DNA of 61,901 nucleotides, taken from positions 1 to 61,901 of IMG/VR virus record IMGVR_UViG_3300046171_000186. One strand, written 5' to 3'. Numbering within the stretch: the first letter of the stretch is position 1; every line of letters starts with the position of its first letter. Of the stretch, positions 1-7,437 are shown in pieces. Under the pieces are notes generated by a model. It saw only the letters and a list, made by a program, of their open reading frames with translations, was not told where the DNA came from and made no database searches. The stretch comes from a virus. Both the position numbers and the translations under genes were made by a program.

Positions 1-1060
1 CATGGTCTAACCATTTACCTGCTGAAAGATTTCTGAGTTGTCTGTGCAACTCCTCGATCTGGTCACTACTCAGGTTGGAACCCTGTGGGAGATTCTGTAG
101 CTGAACCAGTCGTCCGGTCCATCGTCCGGTATGGGCACCGTGATACTGGAACATCCCATGAATACGTCCATCTTCGGCAACGGCATTCTTAAAGGCTTTG
201 ACCTTGGCAGTCGAAGTCTTGGCGTTGTCTTGTCGGATCTGCAGGACTTCCCGTACCTTGCCCGTGCTGTGCGGAAGAGTTTGTTCAACAGTCTTCTTGG
301 ACAGGTCCTCAAGGAAAACATCCTGAGTCTCTAGCCATCGAAGGGTATCCTTGACGTTGGACACTTTCGTGACCATCTCATCAGTGATCTGACGGACCCG
401 TGTATTCGCCCGGTACTCCTGTTTCTTGATCACTTCGAGCAACAGGTCGACTGCTTCAACGTCGACCTTGACTCCCCTTTCATTGATTTTACGGTCTAAC
501 CAGAAGATCTCCTGTTCACTTTTTGGTAGGTCTCCTAGTTGTTTGTGGATCTCGCATTCTGCCAGCACGTCTTGCTTACAGTAGTCGATCAGTCGGTGGA
601 CGTTCTCAGGTTCGTTCCACCAGATCGGTACCTGTCCGGGTTCGTGCTTTCGAGGCTTTGCCATCTTGAGCATCAACTTCCGTCCCTCTTCATCCTTCTG
701 ACCGTCTTCCCCGGCAAGAGCCTGTGCCGCAAGTTTTAAAGAAGCCGGGTATCCCCGGTATCGGGCAACGGCACTTGGGTCTCGCCACTGTTCGATCTCT
801 GTACTTGGGAACCCGTAACGAGGTACAAGCACCCTCTCGTAGACATCCCTCTCAAAATTAGCATTCCACGCACAATGTGTCTGGAAGGGATTCTGGAAGG
901 GTTCAGGTACAGGATCACCCGGCTTCCATACACCCCCAGACCCGGTCTCATCATCGTAATAACAGACACACCACACCCCTAGATCCTTGTCAGCATAGGA
1001 CCAACTCCCTAAATCCTTCAGTTCCCTGAAGTGGTAGGTCTCATAGTCTTGATGAAGCAT
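1..1060 (-). CDS. polA: DNA polymerase I-type (family A), N-terminal part; continues at 61901
   Basis: Replicative DNA polymerase with 3'-5' proofreading. This piece holds codons 1-353 of 651 and runs off the window start; the rest is at 61006-61901. The exonuclease motifs are visible: Exo I DYETYHF near residue 5, Exo II NANFERDV near residue 70, and Exo III YCKQDVLAE. They are followed by the thumb/palm motif TGRWTGRLVQLQNLPQ near residue 320. The ATG at 1060 is preceded by a good ribosome-binding site (GGAGGC). The upstream SSB gene ends at 1105, with a short hairpin between. The length is normal for phage Pol I proteins lacking the 5'-3' exonuclease domain. Function is assigned from motifs and is secure. 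Confidence 0.95.
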   Translation of the reverse strand, partial: MLHQDYETYHFRELKDLGSWSYADKDLGVWCVCYYDDETGSGGVWKPGDPVPEPFQNPFQTHCAWNANFERDVYERVLVPRYGFPSTEIEQWRDPSAVARYRGYPASLKLAAQALAGEDGQKDEEGRKLMLKMAKPRKHEPGQVPIWWNEPENVHRLIDYCKQDVLAECEIHKQLGDLPKSEQEIFWLDRKINERGVKVDVEAVDLLLEVIKKQEYRANTRVRQITDEMVTKVSNVKDTLRWLETQDVFLEDLSKKTVEQTLPHSTGKVREVLQIRQDNAKTSTAKVKAFKNAVAEDGRIHGMFQYHGAHTGRWTGRLVQLQNLPQGSNLSSDQIEELHRQLRNLSAGKWLDH

Positions 1061-1080
1061 TTATAGCCTCCAAAGAAACA

Positions 1081-1096
1081 GGGGCCAGAAGGCCCC
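1081..1096 (-). promoter_or_regulatory. Intercistronic hairpin between SSB and polA
   Basis: Perfect 6-bp GC inverted repeat (GGGGCC/GGCCCC, 4-nt loop) lying between the SSB stop codon and the polA ribosome-binding site. No U-run follows, so it is not a standard terminator. It belongs to a set of similarly placed hairpins in this genome. A role in mRNA processing or stability is inferred. Confidence 0.5.
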
Positions 1097-1104
1097 TTGG
1101 TTAA

Positions 1105-1691
1105 TTAAGCAGCAAACATCCGGTCCAGAGCCGCATCGACACTATCATCGTCGTCTGCCGGGACGGTCACCTTTTGTGGCTCTGCCTTCGGCAGCAGACC
1201 AAGGGCAGATTGCTTACCACCACCAGACGCATCAGCAGTTTTCTGCAGCACGTTGATTCGTGCAGTGATGCCTCGGTTTTTCTCGGAGACCGTGTAGGCC
1301 ATGATGAAGACCACCACGTTGCCCATGATCCCGTTACGGATCTCAGAACTTCGAGTCTCAGGGATCTGATTCTGGTAGAGATCAACCACCGTGGGGGCAC
1401 CCTTCTCTTCAGCCTGTGCTGCTTGAAAAACAAGGTCACCATCTGGAAGGGACTTAGCGGAGACCGAAGATCCCCGGACTTGAGTTGCTTCTTCGCTTCG
1501 GTCTTGTTCAGTCCAAAAGCCTTGGAGGCTACCTCCACCAGCACGTCATCGATCTTTGCCCAATCTTCTTTCTGATCGGGATCGACAACGGCACTAACTT
1601 CGTAGCGCCCATACTTTGACGGTTTAAAAACAGCAGGGAAAAGAATTCTGCTTTCAGGAAGAACAACTTGCTGACCAATATACTTTGCCAT
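1105..1691 (-). CDS. Single-stranded DNA-binding protein (DUF2815-like), apparent frameshift
   Basis: Coats single-stranded DNA at the fork; it lies directly upstream of polA in the same operon. The N-terminal half (from 1691; VVLPESRILFPAVF, then YEVSAVVDP) looks like the OB-fold of DUF2815-type phage SSBs. The C-terminal half (APTVVDLYQNQIPE, then GNVVVFIMAYTV) continues in the -1 frame to a stop at 1105. It ends in an acidic tail DDDDSVDAALDRMF, the classic SSB C-terminal tip. The two frames must join near 1455-1475, around a GGGG run; one missing base would restore a protein of about 195 aa. Without it, the first frame reads on to 1167 with unrelated residues. Sequencing error, true mutation and programmed shift cannot be told apart here; I see no canonical slippery heptamer in phase at the join. 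Confidence 0.75.
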
Positions 1692-1699
1692 TTGAACCT

Positions 1700-2920
1700 T
1701 TATAAAAGGAGTTGAAGACCCTCTTCAGCAGATGGGCCATTAAAAGATAACTTCATTCCGGAAGACCGGGACTCGACAAGGTGGGAGATCTTATCCCAGT
1801 CTTCGGAGGGAAGGATGGACTCCAACTGGGAAGGGGACAATGCCGCTAGGTTTGCTTTCTGTTGAACGTCAAACTCTAGGGTCTGTAGATGTTGACGAAG
1901 CTGATCTTCGCTTGACCATCTACGGGTTGGACGGGTGGGACTGAGTTTCCAGCCGGGGATTCGGTTCCCTGACTCGAGAAGCTTTTCAGCGTAGCGACGA
2001 TGTCGTTTGATTGCTGCGTCTAGCAGATCACAACACTCAAGCACCTCGGCAAACTCGTCAGGAGACATATCCTTGGGGTTGCCTGAGATCTTCAGATAGT
2101 CAACCTCGGTTAACTCCTCCTGCATCGGCTGGTTGTACGTTGGGCAAATCTCTTTGCCCGGACAGAAGCGACAGTGGGAACCTACTACGAAGTCGTCCGG
2201 GTTGTCCAAAGTGTCCTGTATCGCAGAACGCAATTGACTCTCGAAGTCGAGAATGTCCTGCCAATGTAGGACCTCTGTGCGGATCGGACCTGACTCGTGT
2301 TTTGCTCTGGGCTGAACAATCGTCAGGCGGACCACGATGAACTTGTCCGAAAGAAAATGTCTAAGAATTTTCTTGCGGCCCATCAGCTTGTGGAGGAACC
2401 CCAAGGCGTAGTAGCGAAGCTGCAGGTTTCCCTCGATTTCGACAGGCACCCCCTTACCGTACTTGAAGTCGACAATCTCGATAATCAGGTTGGTCTGGGT
2501 GCCTTTCGATGAATGAGGTACGATCTCTTCTTGGTAGAAGATTGCATCGGCAGTCCCGAAAAGCTGAAGGCTACGTTCCAGCTTGAGCTTGACGGGATCG
2601 ATCTTCAGAGTCTGCTCGTAATGGGTCTCGCAACCTTCTGTGCAGTTATGCAGACGGGGAAGAGAATCGACATAGTTGATGTAGGTGTTGACTGCATCCA
2701 CCATCTCCTGATCGATCTTGACTCCGTCGACCACGGCATCAAGTGCATCAGAGGGTCTAAACAGATCACCCGTAAAACACCGTTCGCTCAGGTTGTGGGC
2801 AACGGTGCCTTCACGAGAATACTTGGACTCTGACCGGGGTAGATCTTCGCACAACCCAATCGACCCGGGACAGGCAGACCATCGGGTCATCGCTGATGCG
2901 GACCACTTAGAGTGATTCAT
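1700..2920 (-). CDS. DUF2800-family PD-(D/E)XK nuclease (RecB/Cas4-like)
   Basis: Predicted exonuclease of 406 aa, probably acting in phage recombination or replication. It has the nuclease core seen in DUF2800 and RecB proteins: FGTADAI near residue 121-127 (acidic metal ligand), VDFKYGKG near 150-157 (D-x-K catalytic pair), and QLRYYALG near 167 (the Q-x3-Y motif). A Cys-rich CRFCPGKEICP near residue 255 resembles the C-terminal Fe-S binding part of Cas4/AddB nucleases, though only some of the four cysteines are obvious. Its ATG overlaps the stop of the upstream 183-aa gene (ATGA), indicating coupling. It sits between a helicase and SSB, which fits a replication-recombination module. Confidence 0.85.
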   Translation of the reverse strand: MNHSKWSASAMTRWSACPGSIGLCEDLPRSESKYSREGTVAHNLSERCFTGDLFRPSDALDAVVDGVKIDQEMVDAVNTYINYVDSLPRLHNCTEGCETHYEQTLKIDPVKLKLERSLQLFGTADAIFYQEEIVPHSSKGTQTNLIIEIVDFKYGKGVPVEIEGNLQLRYYALGFLHKLMGRKKILRHFLSDKFIVVRLTIVQPRAKHESGPIRTEVLHWQDILDFESQLRSAIQDTLDNPDDFVVGSHCRFCPGKEICPTYNQPMQEELTEVDYLKISGNPKDMSPDEFAEVLECCDLLDAAIKRHRRYAEKLLESGNRIPGWKLSPTRPTRRWSSEDQLRQHLQTLEFDVQQKANLAALSPSQLESILPSEDWDKISHLVESRSSGMKLSFNGPSAEEGLQLLL

Positions 2921-3468
2921 GCTGCCTCTTTGATTTGTTCGGTCAGTAGTCCCTGATCTGCCTCTGCCAGATAGGGAAGACTTCGATCATGGCGGAACCC
3001 ACATAAGCTGGTCAGCAGACTGGTCATCAACTCATCATCGGGGTTCTGCAGATCTCTACCACCCTTAATTTCGTTAAGTTCCTTGGTCAGCACCATCCCC
3101 ATCTGTTTTCCACCGTCTGGGTATTGCTCGGTCAGTTCAACAATCGTCTCCTGAATAAACTGTCTAAGAAACCTAGAGAAAGCCGTGCGGTGCTTTTCGA
3201 TCAAGGCTTTCACCAGAAGGACAAGCACTTCATCGGTAGGGGTTGGGGAATCGATCTCATCCAAAGTCTCCTTGATCTCTTTAAGATCTTGTGTTGTCTC
3301 GGAAGTATCAAGATCTTCTGACCCGGTAGCGTACTCTTCTTTCAAAGAGTAGCAGGTTTCTTTCCCGGGCTGGTGGTCTTCAAACATGGCAAGCCATTCC
3401 AGAAACTCACAGACTTTTTCATTTGACCACTCTGATACATCGATGGTCAGGTTCTTTATGCTGGACAT
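2917..3468 (-). CDS. Hypothetical protein, 183 aa, acidic
   Basis: Not recognised. The protein is acidic and mostly helical in composition, with no transmembrane segment or cysteine pattern. Its 3' end overlaps the DUF2800 nuclease start by 4 nt, and its 5' end overlaps the helicase gene by 13 nt. Tight coupling between a helicase and a nuclease suggests a partner or loader of one of them, but nothing in the sequence shows this. Confidence 0.75.
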   Translation of the reverse strand: MSSIKNLTIDVSEWSNEKVCEFLEWLAMFEDHQPGKETCYSLKEEYATGSEDLDTSETTQDLKEIKETLDEIDSPTPTDEVLVLLVKALIEKHRTAFSRFLRQFIQETIVELTEQYPDGGKQMGMVLTKELNEIKGGRDLQNPDDELMTSLLTSLCGFRHDRSLPYLAEADQGLLTEQIKEAA

Positions 3469-4769
3469 AGTCCAATCTCCAGTAGGTGTTGGGTTTTTGC
3501 GCTTAGTGCAGCGGAGATACGTTCGTCAATACTGTTGTGCAGCATCAGGTTTGTGCAGAATACCGGGCGTTCCTGCCCGATACGGTGGCACCTCTTTGAT
3601 GCTTGTAGGTTGGTGGCTGGTGTCCAGTCCTGTTCCAAGAAAACCACTTGGTTGGATTGGGTTAGGGTAATGGCAGTACCGCAAGCGGTTAGCTGCCCGA
3701 TAAAGACCCGGCACTCTGGGTCATTCTGAAAACGGTGAATACTCTCGTTGCGTTCTTTCTGCGAACAGGAACCGTCTATCATGACGGATTTAACCTTGGC
3801 GAGAATTAAACGCTGCAGATGTCGGAGCACCGATTTATGGTACGCAAAAACGACAACCTTGTCTTTTGAACCCTCGAGCATATCGAGAATATACGATGCT
3901 GCGGCTGGTGTCTTTGCGGCACCAATCAACCGTCGAAGGGTTGCAACATGTTCGGAGGGAGGAGGGGGAGAGGTCTCTGCTGCATTCTCCAAATGCTGCA
4001 CCAAAGCTTCGATCTCTGGTAACTGCTCGTACTCCTTCAGCTTGAGCAGAGCCTCTTTAGCATCCACCGGATCAACAACGGTGTCGTTGAAAGAAATCGA
4101 TGGAAGGTCAGGTAGAACATCTCGAGACCGTAGAGGAATGTAAACATCCCTCATCATGTCTTTCAACTCTTCCGTATTTCTTGCCCCCGTGATCACACTA
4201 CCCCACCGGGTGTCTCGAATCGAACAGTAGCGATTGCGGAAGGCAAAGTAGCTACCCTTGACCCGAGATGGCACCATGAACCGTAGGTGGGGGTAGAGTT
4301 CTGAAACGTTGTTTGGGGCAATCGTACCTGAGAGAGCATAGACTCGCTTACATCCGGTAACGAGACCGTCGACTCCATCACAGGCATGTCCGTAGACTGC
4401 CCGGGTCCTTTTTGCCCCAGAGGATTTCAGGAAGTGTGCTTCGTCCAGAATGACTCCTTGGTGCCCCCACTGCTTTAATTCTCTTAAAGTCTTGGGCTGT
4501 CGAGCTTTGTCATATGACATCACCCGTAAGTCTGCTGAGAATCCCACACGTTGTGCTTCTCGTTTCCAGTTTGCCACGGCAATTGCAGGACAGAGAACAA
4601 GGACCTTATCGAAAGAGTTGGCTTCCATTGCCAAGAGGGACATCAAAGTCTTTCCAGTCCCCATCTCTGCACCCAAGATGGCTTTTGGCATGTGGGCAAG
4701 TTGCCTCACAATTTTCTTCTGATATGGATAGGGTTTAAGAACTTTTACCAGTCCTTTGATAATTGTCAT
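3456..4769 (-). CDS. SNF2-family DNA helicase/translocase (superfamily 2)
   Basis: ATP-driven DNA translocase of 437 aa. Walker A is GAEMGTGKT near residue 33, motif II is LDEAHFLK near 107, and motif VI is QASKRCHRIGQERPV near residue 388. The CHRIGQ signature is typical of SNF2 proteins such as SMARCAL1 and of phage relatives. The length is that of a minimal two-RecA-lobe motor without accessory domains. The ATG at 4769 follows a GGAGGC ribosome-binding site. It is the first gene of the leftward replication operon that continues through polA across the window ends to 58066. Its upstream region carries a 28-bp near-palindrome, so it may be repressed in the lysogen. Confidence 0.9.
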   Translation of the reverse strand: MTIIKGLVKVLKPYPYQKKIVRQLAHMPKAILGAEMGTGKTLMSLLAMEANSFDKVLVLCPAIAVANWKREAQRVGFSADLRVMSYDKARQPKTLRELKQWGHQGVILDEAHFLKSSGAKRTRAVYGHACDGVDGLVTGCKRVYALSGTIAPNNVSELYPHLRFMVPSRVKGSYFAFRNRYCSIRDTRWGSVITGARNTEELKDMMRDVYIPLRSRDVLPDLPSISFNDTVVDPVDAKEALLKLKEYEQLPEIEALVQHLENAAETSPPPPSEHVATLRRLIGAAKTPAAASYILDMLEGSKDKVVVFAYHKSVLRHLQRLILAKVKSVMIDGSCSQKERNESIHRFQNDPECRVFIGQLTACGTAITLTQSNQVVFLEQDWTPATNLQASKRCHRIGQERPVFCTNLMLHNSIDERISAALSAKTQHLLEIGLCPA

Positions 4770-4797
4770 AAGCCTCCGAAAATTAGTAACAATTTTA

Positions 4798-4825
4798 AGA
4801 TTCTTATTGATATCAATGAGAATCT
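4798..4825. promoter_or_regulatory. 28-bp near-perfect palindrome, candidate operator
   Basis: AGATTCTTATTGAT and its mirror, centred on GATATC, with a single mismatched pair in 28 bp. It lies between the divergent helicase (leftward, ATG 4769) and regulator (rightward, ATG 4933) genes. That is where a lysogeny repressor would be expected to bind. The palindrome is visible; the operator role is inferred. Confidence 0.6.
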
Positions 4826-4841
4826 AGGATAGGGTAAGTGA

Positions 4842-4861
4842 TAGGGTCAATGTCGACCCTA
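4842..4861. promoter_or_regulatory. 7-bp inverted repeat, second candidate operator
   Basis: TAGGGTC and GACCCTA flank a 6-nt centre in the regulator/helicase intergenic region. It differs in sequence from the neighbouring 28-bp palindrome, so it may bind another protein or form an RNA hairpin. Confidence 0.35.
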
Positions 4862-4887
4862 CAATGTCATTAGAGCCTACAAGATTC

Positions 4888-4915
4888 TTATGACATGTCA
4901 ATACTCTTTTAAAAT
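4888..4915 (+). promoter_or_regulatory. Putative promoter of the regulator-integrase operon
   Basis: TTATGA (-35-like), a 16-bp spacer and TAAAAT (-10-like), 18 bp upstream of the ATG at 4933. The palindrome TGACATGTCA (4891-4900) straddles the -35 box and spacer, so a dimeric protein bound there would block the polymerase. Autoregulation is inferred. Confidence 0.45.
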
Positions 4916-4932
4916 CTCACTGAGCTTTTGTG

Positions 4933-5345
4933 ATGGACAACATTGAGCTAGGTGCAGCAATCAAGAATTTAAGAAGACGAACTTGGGGTTAACCCAAAGA
5001 GAATTCTCAGACAAAACTGAAACCGAACTCAAGAAGGTAAGCCGATTGGAGTGTGGCTACCAGCTACCTGATGAAGACTACTTTGCGTCTCTAGAGACCC
5101 TGAAAGTAGATCAGGAAACCATTAAGAAGTTTCGTCAGTGGACTGACGATGCTCGAAGAGAAACTGTAATCAAGCGAACTAGTCGAAGTACGGACACCTC
5201 GGCATTGGCCCATGATGTCAAGACCATCAAGGAAATCGTAGCCCGGAATAACCTGCTGCTCAGAGAGTTGATCAGCCTGAATAAGAGGGATACGAACGAC
5301 AACTTAGTTCGTCGTGCTCTTTCTCCGCTAGGAGAAGAACAATGA
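4933..5345 (+). CDS. Helix-turn-helix regulator (repressor-like), apparent frameshift
   Basis: The first frame from ATG 4933 reads MDNIELGAAIKNLRRRTWG and stops at once. The next frame (from TTG 4983) continues LGLTQREFSDKTE. Joined, they give a normal XRE-type helix-turn-helix (LGAAIKNLRRRT then LTQREFSDKT). One base appears to be missing near 4981-4988, next to a GGGG run; restored, the protein is 137 aa. The C-terminal part is charged and helical, with no protease or dimerisation domain I recognise. Its stop overlaps the integrase ATG (ATGA at 5342). Position and coupling suggest a lysogeny repressor or integration regulator. If the shift is real, the phage may be repressor-defective, or a shorter protein may start at TTG 4983. 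Confidence 0.65.
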
Positions 5346-6451
5346 AAAAAGTGATTGTTAAAAAGCATCACGCCAACATGCCAGCACAGTACTACGCTCG
5401 AATCTCTTTAGACGGTAAAGAGAAGATGACCGTGCTGTGCTCGGTGGCAGAGGCTGATGCTAGCAGAGACCCAGAGACGTTCCTCCATCACAGGCTTATC
5501 GAAGCCATACAAAAGCTGATGACTCAAGAGGTCTCGACAGTTTCGGAAAGTCGCAGGACCCCACTCGTCAAGCAAGTCTATGAAGAGTGGCTGGATTCCT
5601 TGACGGTAGGAGAAAGAACCAAATCCTTCTACGAACTAGCCTTGAGCTTGTTCCTGCAGTACCACGGGGAGACCGAAATCGGTAACCTCCGGGCTGTTTC
5701 CAGTCGACCGATGATTAAGGACCTGCAAGAGAAGGGACGTTCTGCCAACACGATTAGGACCTATTTGCGTAGTGTCCAGATCATGCTCGGCTATGCGGAG
5801 AAGGCTGGAATCGTTGAGAAGTGCCCTGTGCTGGAGCAACCCGGAGCAGAGAAGCGAAACATCCGGATCTACAGTGAAGAGGATCTGGATCGGGTTGAGG
5901 GTCACCTACGAGGATTGGCCCTGAAGGAAGAACCTGCGCTGAACCGCTACCGATTGCACATGATGCTACGGTACACAGGAATGAGGGCAGGAGAAGTCTG
6001 GTCATTGCCTCTGAAGAACATTGACCTGAAGGGTGGGTACATCATTCTTCGAGAAGTACCTGAGTTAGACTGGAAGCCCAAGAAGGGGAAAGAAGCGCAG
6101 ATTCCGATTGTAGGACGATTGAAAGAGTTTCTTTTAGAGGATCTAAAGAAACGAGGATCTGCGGAGAGGTATTACTTGGACAAAGGGGATGGACGAACCT
6201 ATGCCTCTGAAACGTCCAGCTTGACCAAGATGATGGGTCGAACCATGAAGAGCCTTGGACTGCAGGATGCAGCAAAGACCCTGCACGGGTACCGGGCCAG
6301 TGCAATCACCCATATGCTGGAAGCAGGGGTACCTCCGCACGAGGTGCAAGCCGTGGCACGGCACGAAGATTTGAAAACAACCTTGGGGTATCTACATCAA
6401 CGTGGGGTTAGCGAGAAGGCGTTGGCTACGCTACAGAGTCAATCCCTGTAG
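5342..6451 (+). CDS. int: Tyrosine recombinase / phage integrase
   Basis: Site-specific recombinase of 369 aa that would integrate and excise the phage at attP. The catalytic domain shows RYTGMRAGEVW (first Arg, near residue 214), HGYRASAITHML (H-x-x-R, near 319) and ARHEDLKTTLGYLH (His and the nucleophilic Tyr, near 341-351). The core-binding domain (YEEWLDSLTVGERTKSFY onward) precedes it. Translation is coupled to the upstream regulator. The likely attachment site, a tRNA-Asn 3' half, is at 57477-57525. That is about 9.8 kb away around the circle, an unusually long distance for int and attP. The gene ends convergent with the leftward gene at 6439, overlapping it by 13 nt. Confidence 0.95.
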   Translation: MKKVIVKKHHANMPAQYYARISLDGKEKMTVLCSVAEADASRDPETFLHHRLIEAIQKLMTQEVSTVSESRRTPLVKQVYEEWLDSLTVGERTKSFYELALSLFLQYHGETEIGNLRAVSSRPMIKDLQEKGRSANTIRTYLRSVQIMLGYAEKAGIVEKCPVLEQPGAEKRNIRIYSEEDLDRVEGHLRGLALKEEPALNRYRLHMMLRYTGMRAGEVWSLPLKNIDLKGGYIILREVPELDWKPKKGKEAQIPIVGRLKEFLLEDLKKRGSAERYYLDKGDGRTYASETSSLTKMMGRTMKSLGLQDAAKTLHGYRASAITHMLEAGVPPHEVQAVARHEDLKTTLGYLHQRGVSEKALATLQSQSL

Positions 6452-6759
6452 CGAACATCAAAGACTGTCCGGGTTTTGCCTTTTGTGCTATAACCCGGGA
6501 CAACTTCCGGGTAGGTCACCAAGTACCGAACATGACCAAGATGCTCTACAACTGGCGGATGGTTGATACACCAAACTGCCAGTTCTCGTAGACGTGGAAT
6601 GTCCACATTATCCCACCACTTTGTTCTCTTCTTTATACTCTCTAAATAACCTTGCAAGATCATGTAGGATGGTAGGCCCATGTAGACTTCCTGCGAGGTA
6701 TGAATTGGTAGTTCTCTGAGAATCCAGAGTTCTTCTGATTTCTGATTCCAATGTTTCAT
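6439..6759 (-). CDS. Hypothetical protein, about 106 aa
   Basis: Not recognised. The frame is open from 6879, but the segment before 6759 lies in a structured leader with improbable residues. I therefore place the start at the ATG at 6759 (MKHWNQKSEELW). No clear Shine-Dalgarno precedes it; a C/T-rich tract does. The protein is Trp- and Tyr-rich and soluble. It overlaps the integrase 3' end by 13 nt in convergent orientation. The promoter at 6933-6961 points at it. Confidence 0.5.
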   Translation of the reverse strand: MKHWNQKSEELWILRELPIHTSQEVYMGLPSYMILQGYLESIKKRTKWWDNVDIPRLRELAVWCINHPPVVEHLGHVRYLVTYPEVVPGYSTKGKTRTVFDVRYRD

Positions 6760-6785
6760 AAAGAAGACAAGAAAGGAGGGGGGGG

Positions 6786-6815
6786 AACCCTCCGCAAAGA
6801 TACAAACGGAGGGTT
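6786..6815 (-). promoter_or_regulatory. Leader hairpin
   Basis: Perfect 9-bp inverted repeat (AACCCTCCG/CGGAGGGTT, 12-nt loop). In the leftward transcript it is followed by a run of eight C and then a pyrimidine-rich tract. It is strong enough to pause or attenuate transcription before the gene at 6759, but it lacks the U-run of an ordinary terminator. Confidence 0.4.
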
Positions 6816-6874
6816 CGGGAGGCACCGACTTTCGGGCAGACTGGGTTGCGATTCTTGACCCTAGCCACGATCCC

Positions 6875-6901
6875 ATCACAGGGGACTCACCTGTCTGTGA
6901 T
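6875..6901 (-). promoter_or_regulatory. Leader inverted repeat
   Basis: ATCACAG and CTGTGAT separated by 13 nt, within the presumed leader between the promoter at 6933-6961 and the gene at 6759. It would form a second hairpin in the transcript. Confidence 0.3.
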
Positions 6902-6907
6902 TTGCCA

Positions 6908-6934
6908 GTGGGACAAACTTAGCGTAAGTCCCAC
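6908..6934. promoter_or_regulatory. Inverted repeat at a leftward promoter, candidate operator
   Basis: GTGGGAC and GTCCCAC (perfect 7 bp, 13-nt spacer), with one arm touching the -10 box at 6933-6938. A protein bound here would cover the transcription start. Alternatively it is a 5'-end RNA hairpin. Confidence 0.4.
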
Positions 6935-6961
6935 TATGACAAGGGGTGACGATACTGTCAA
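6933..6961 (-). promoter_or_regulatory. Sigma70-like promoter (TTGACA / 17 bp / CATAGT)
   Basis: Read leftward, a perfect -35 box TTGACA (6956-6961), a 17-bp spacer and CATAGT as -10 (4 of 6 consensus). It begins 5 bp past the nrdJ stop codon and would drive the structured leader and the 106-aa gene. Confidence 0.55.
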
Positions 6962-6965
6962 GATT

Positions 6966-7115
6966 TTACAAGATGTCACAAGAATTTCCGGAACAAGCCC
7001 ATTCCTGCTGAGTGCCATTGTTATGATCTTCATACTCATAACGAGAGAGCATGGAGAAGTCGATGTCTGGGAACTCAGCATCGGCCTTCTCGAACTCCCC
7101 TTTGTGATCGGACAT
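6966..7115 (-). CDS. nrdJ: C-terminal fragment of class II ribonucleotide reductase
   Basis: Forty-nine-residue open frame (from ATG 7115) ending WACSGNSCDIL. It holds the C-terminal cysteine pair (C-x4-C) that shuttles electrons to the RNR active site. It also has FPDIDFSMLSRYEYED, which matches the usual end of phage NrdJ proteins. It is out of frame with the 120-aa fragment upstream; the join lies near 7114-7122. The small size kept it below normal ORF cut-offs. It is the natural 3' end of the reductase and not a separate gene. Confidence 0.7.
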   Translation of the reverse strand: MSDHKGEFEKADAEFPDIDFSMLSRYEYEDHNNGTQQEWACSGNSCDIL

Positions 7116-7437
7116 AAGGTGCTAGCTGATAGACATGGTCTGTTCGAGGGAGGAAGCTCAGACCTGTGATATGGTCAAAGTTTTTCCAGACCCACGATCC
7201 CACATCTGCCCACTCGTCTTTACCCACAGAGATTGTAGCACTGACACTGTGCTCTGCATAGTTTGTATTGACCGTCTTCCAGTTTTCCAATTGGTCTAAG
7301 GCTGAGACTTGGTCCACGGTAGTAGAACCCTTTGGTGAGGCCACAGGGAACGCACAGACCCACGTCCGGACTTGATCGAAGGGAAGGTGATCCTGTCCCA
7401 CCTCTGGATAGAACTTCACCCCTTGGTCTTTCATCAT
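7075..7437 (-). CDS. nrdJ: Ribonucleotide reductase class II, C-terminal region fragment
   Basis: Open frame of 120 aa starting MMKDQGVKFYPEVGQD. It includes TWVCAFPVASPKG, EHSVSATISV and WVWKNFDHITGLSFLP, all typical of the C-terminal half of adenosylcobalamin-dependent reductases. It overlaps the middle fragment by 4 nt in another frame. Its last residues after YQLAPY leave the family pattern, which resumes in the frame ending at 6966. It is a piece of the single broken nrdJ gene. Confidence 0.75.
   Translation of the reverse strand: MMKDQGVKFYPEVGQDHLPFDQVRTWVCAFPVASPKGSTTVDQVSALDQLENWKTVNTNYAEHSVSATISVGKDEWADVGSWVWKNFDHITGLSFLPRTDHVYQLAPYVRSQRGVREGRC

Noticed and set aside
6770-6930. Cobalamin riboswitch for the B12-dependent reductase
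   Set aside because: Lies downstream of nrdJ, and I could not find the conserved B12-box segments; only generic hairpins are visible.
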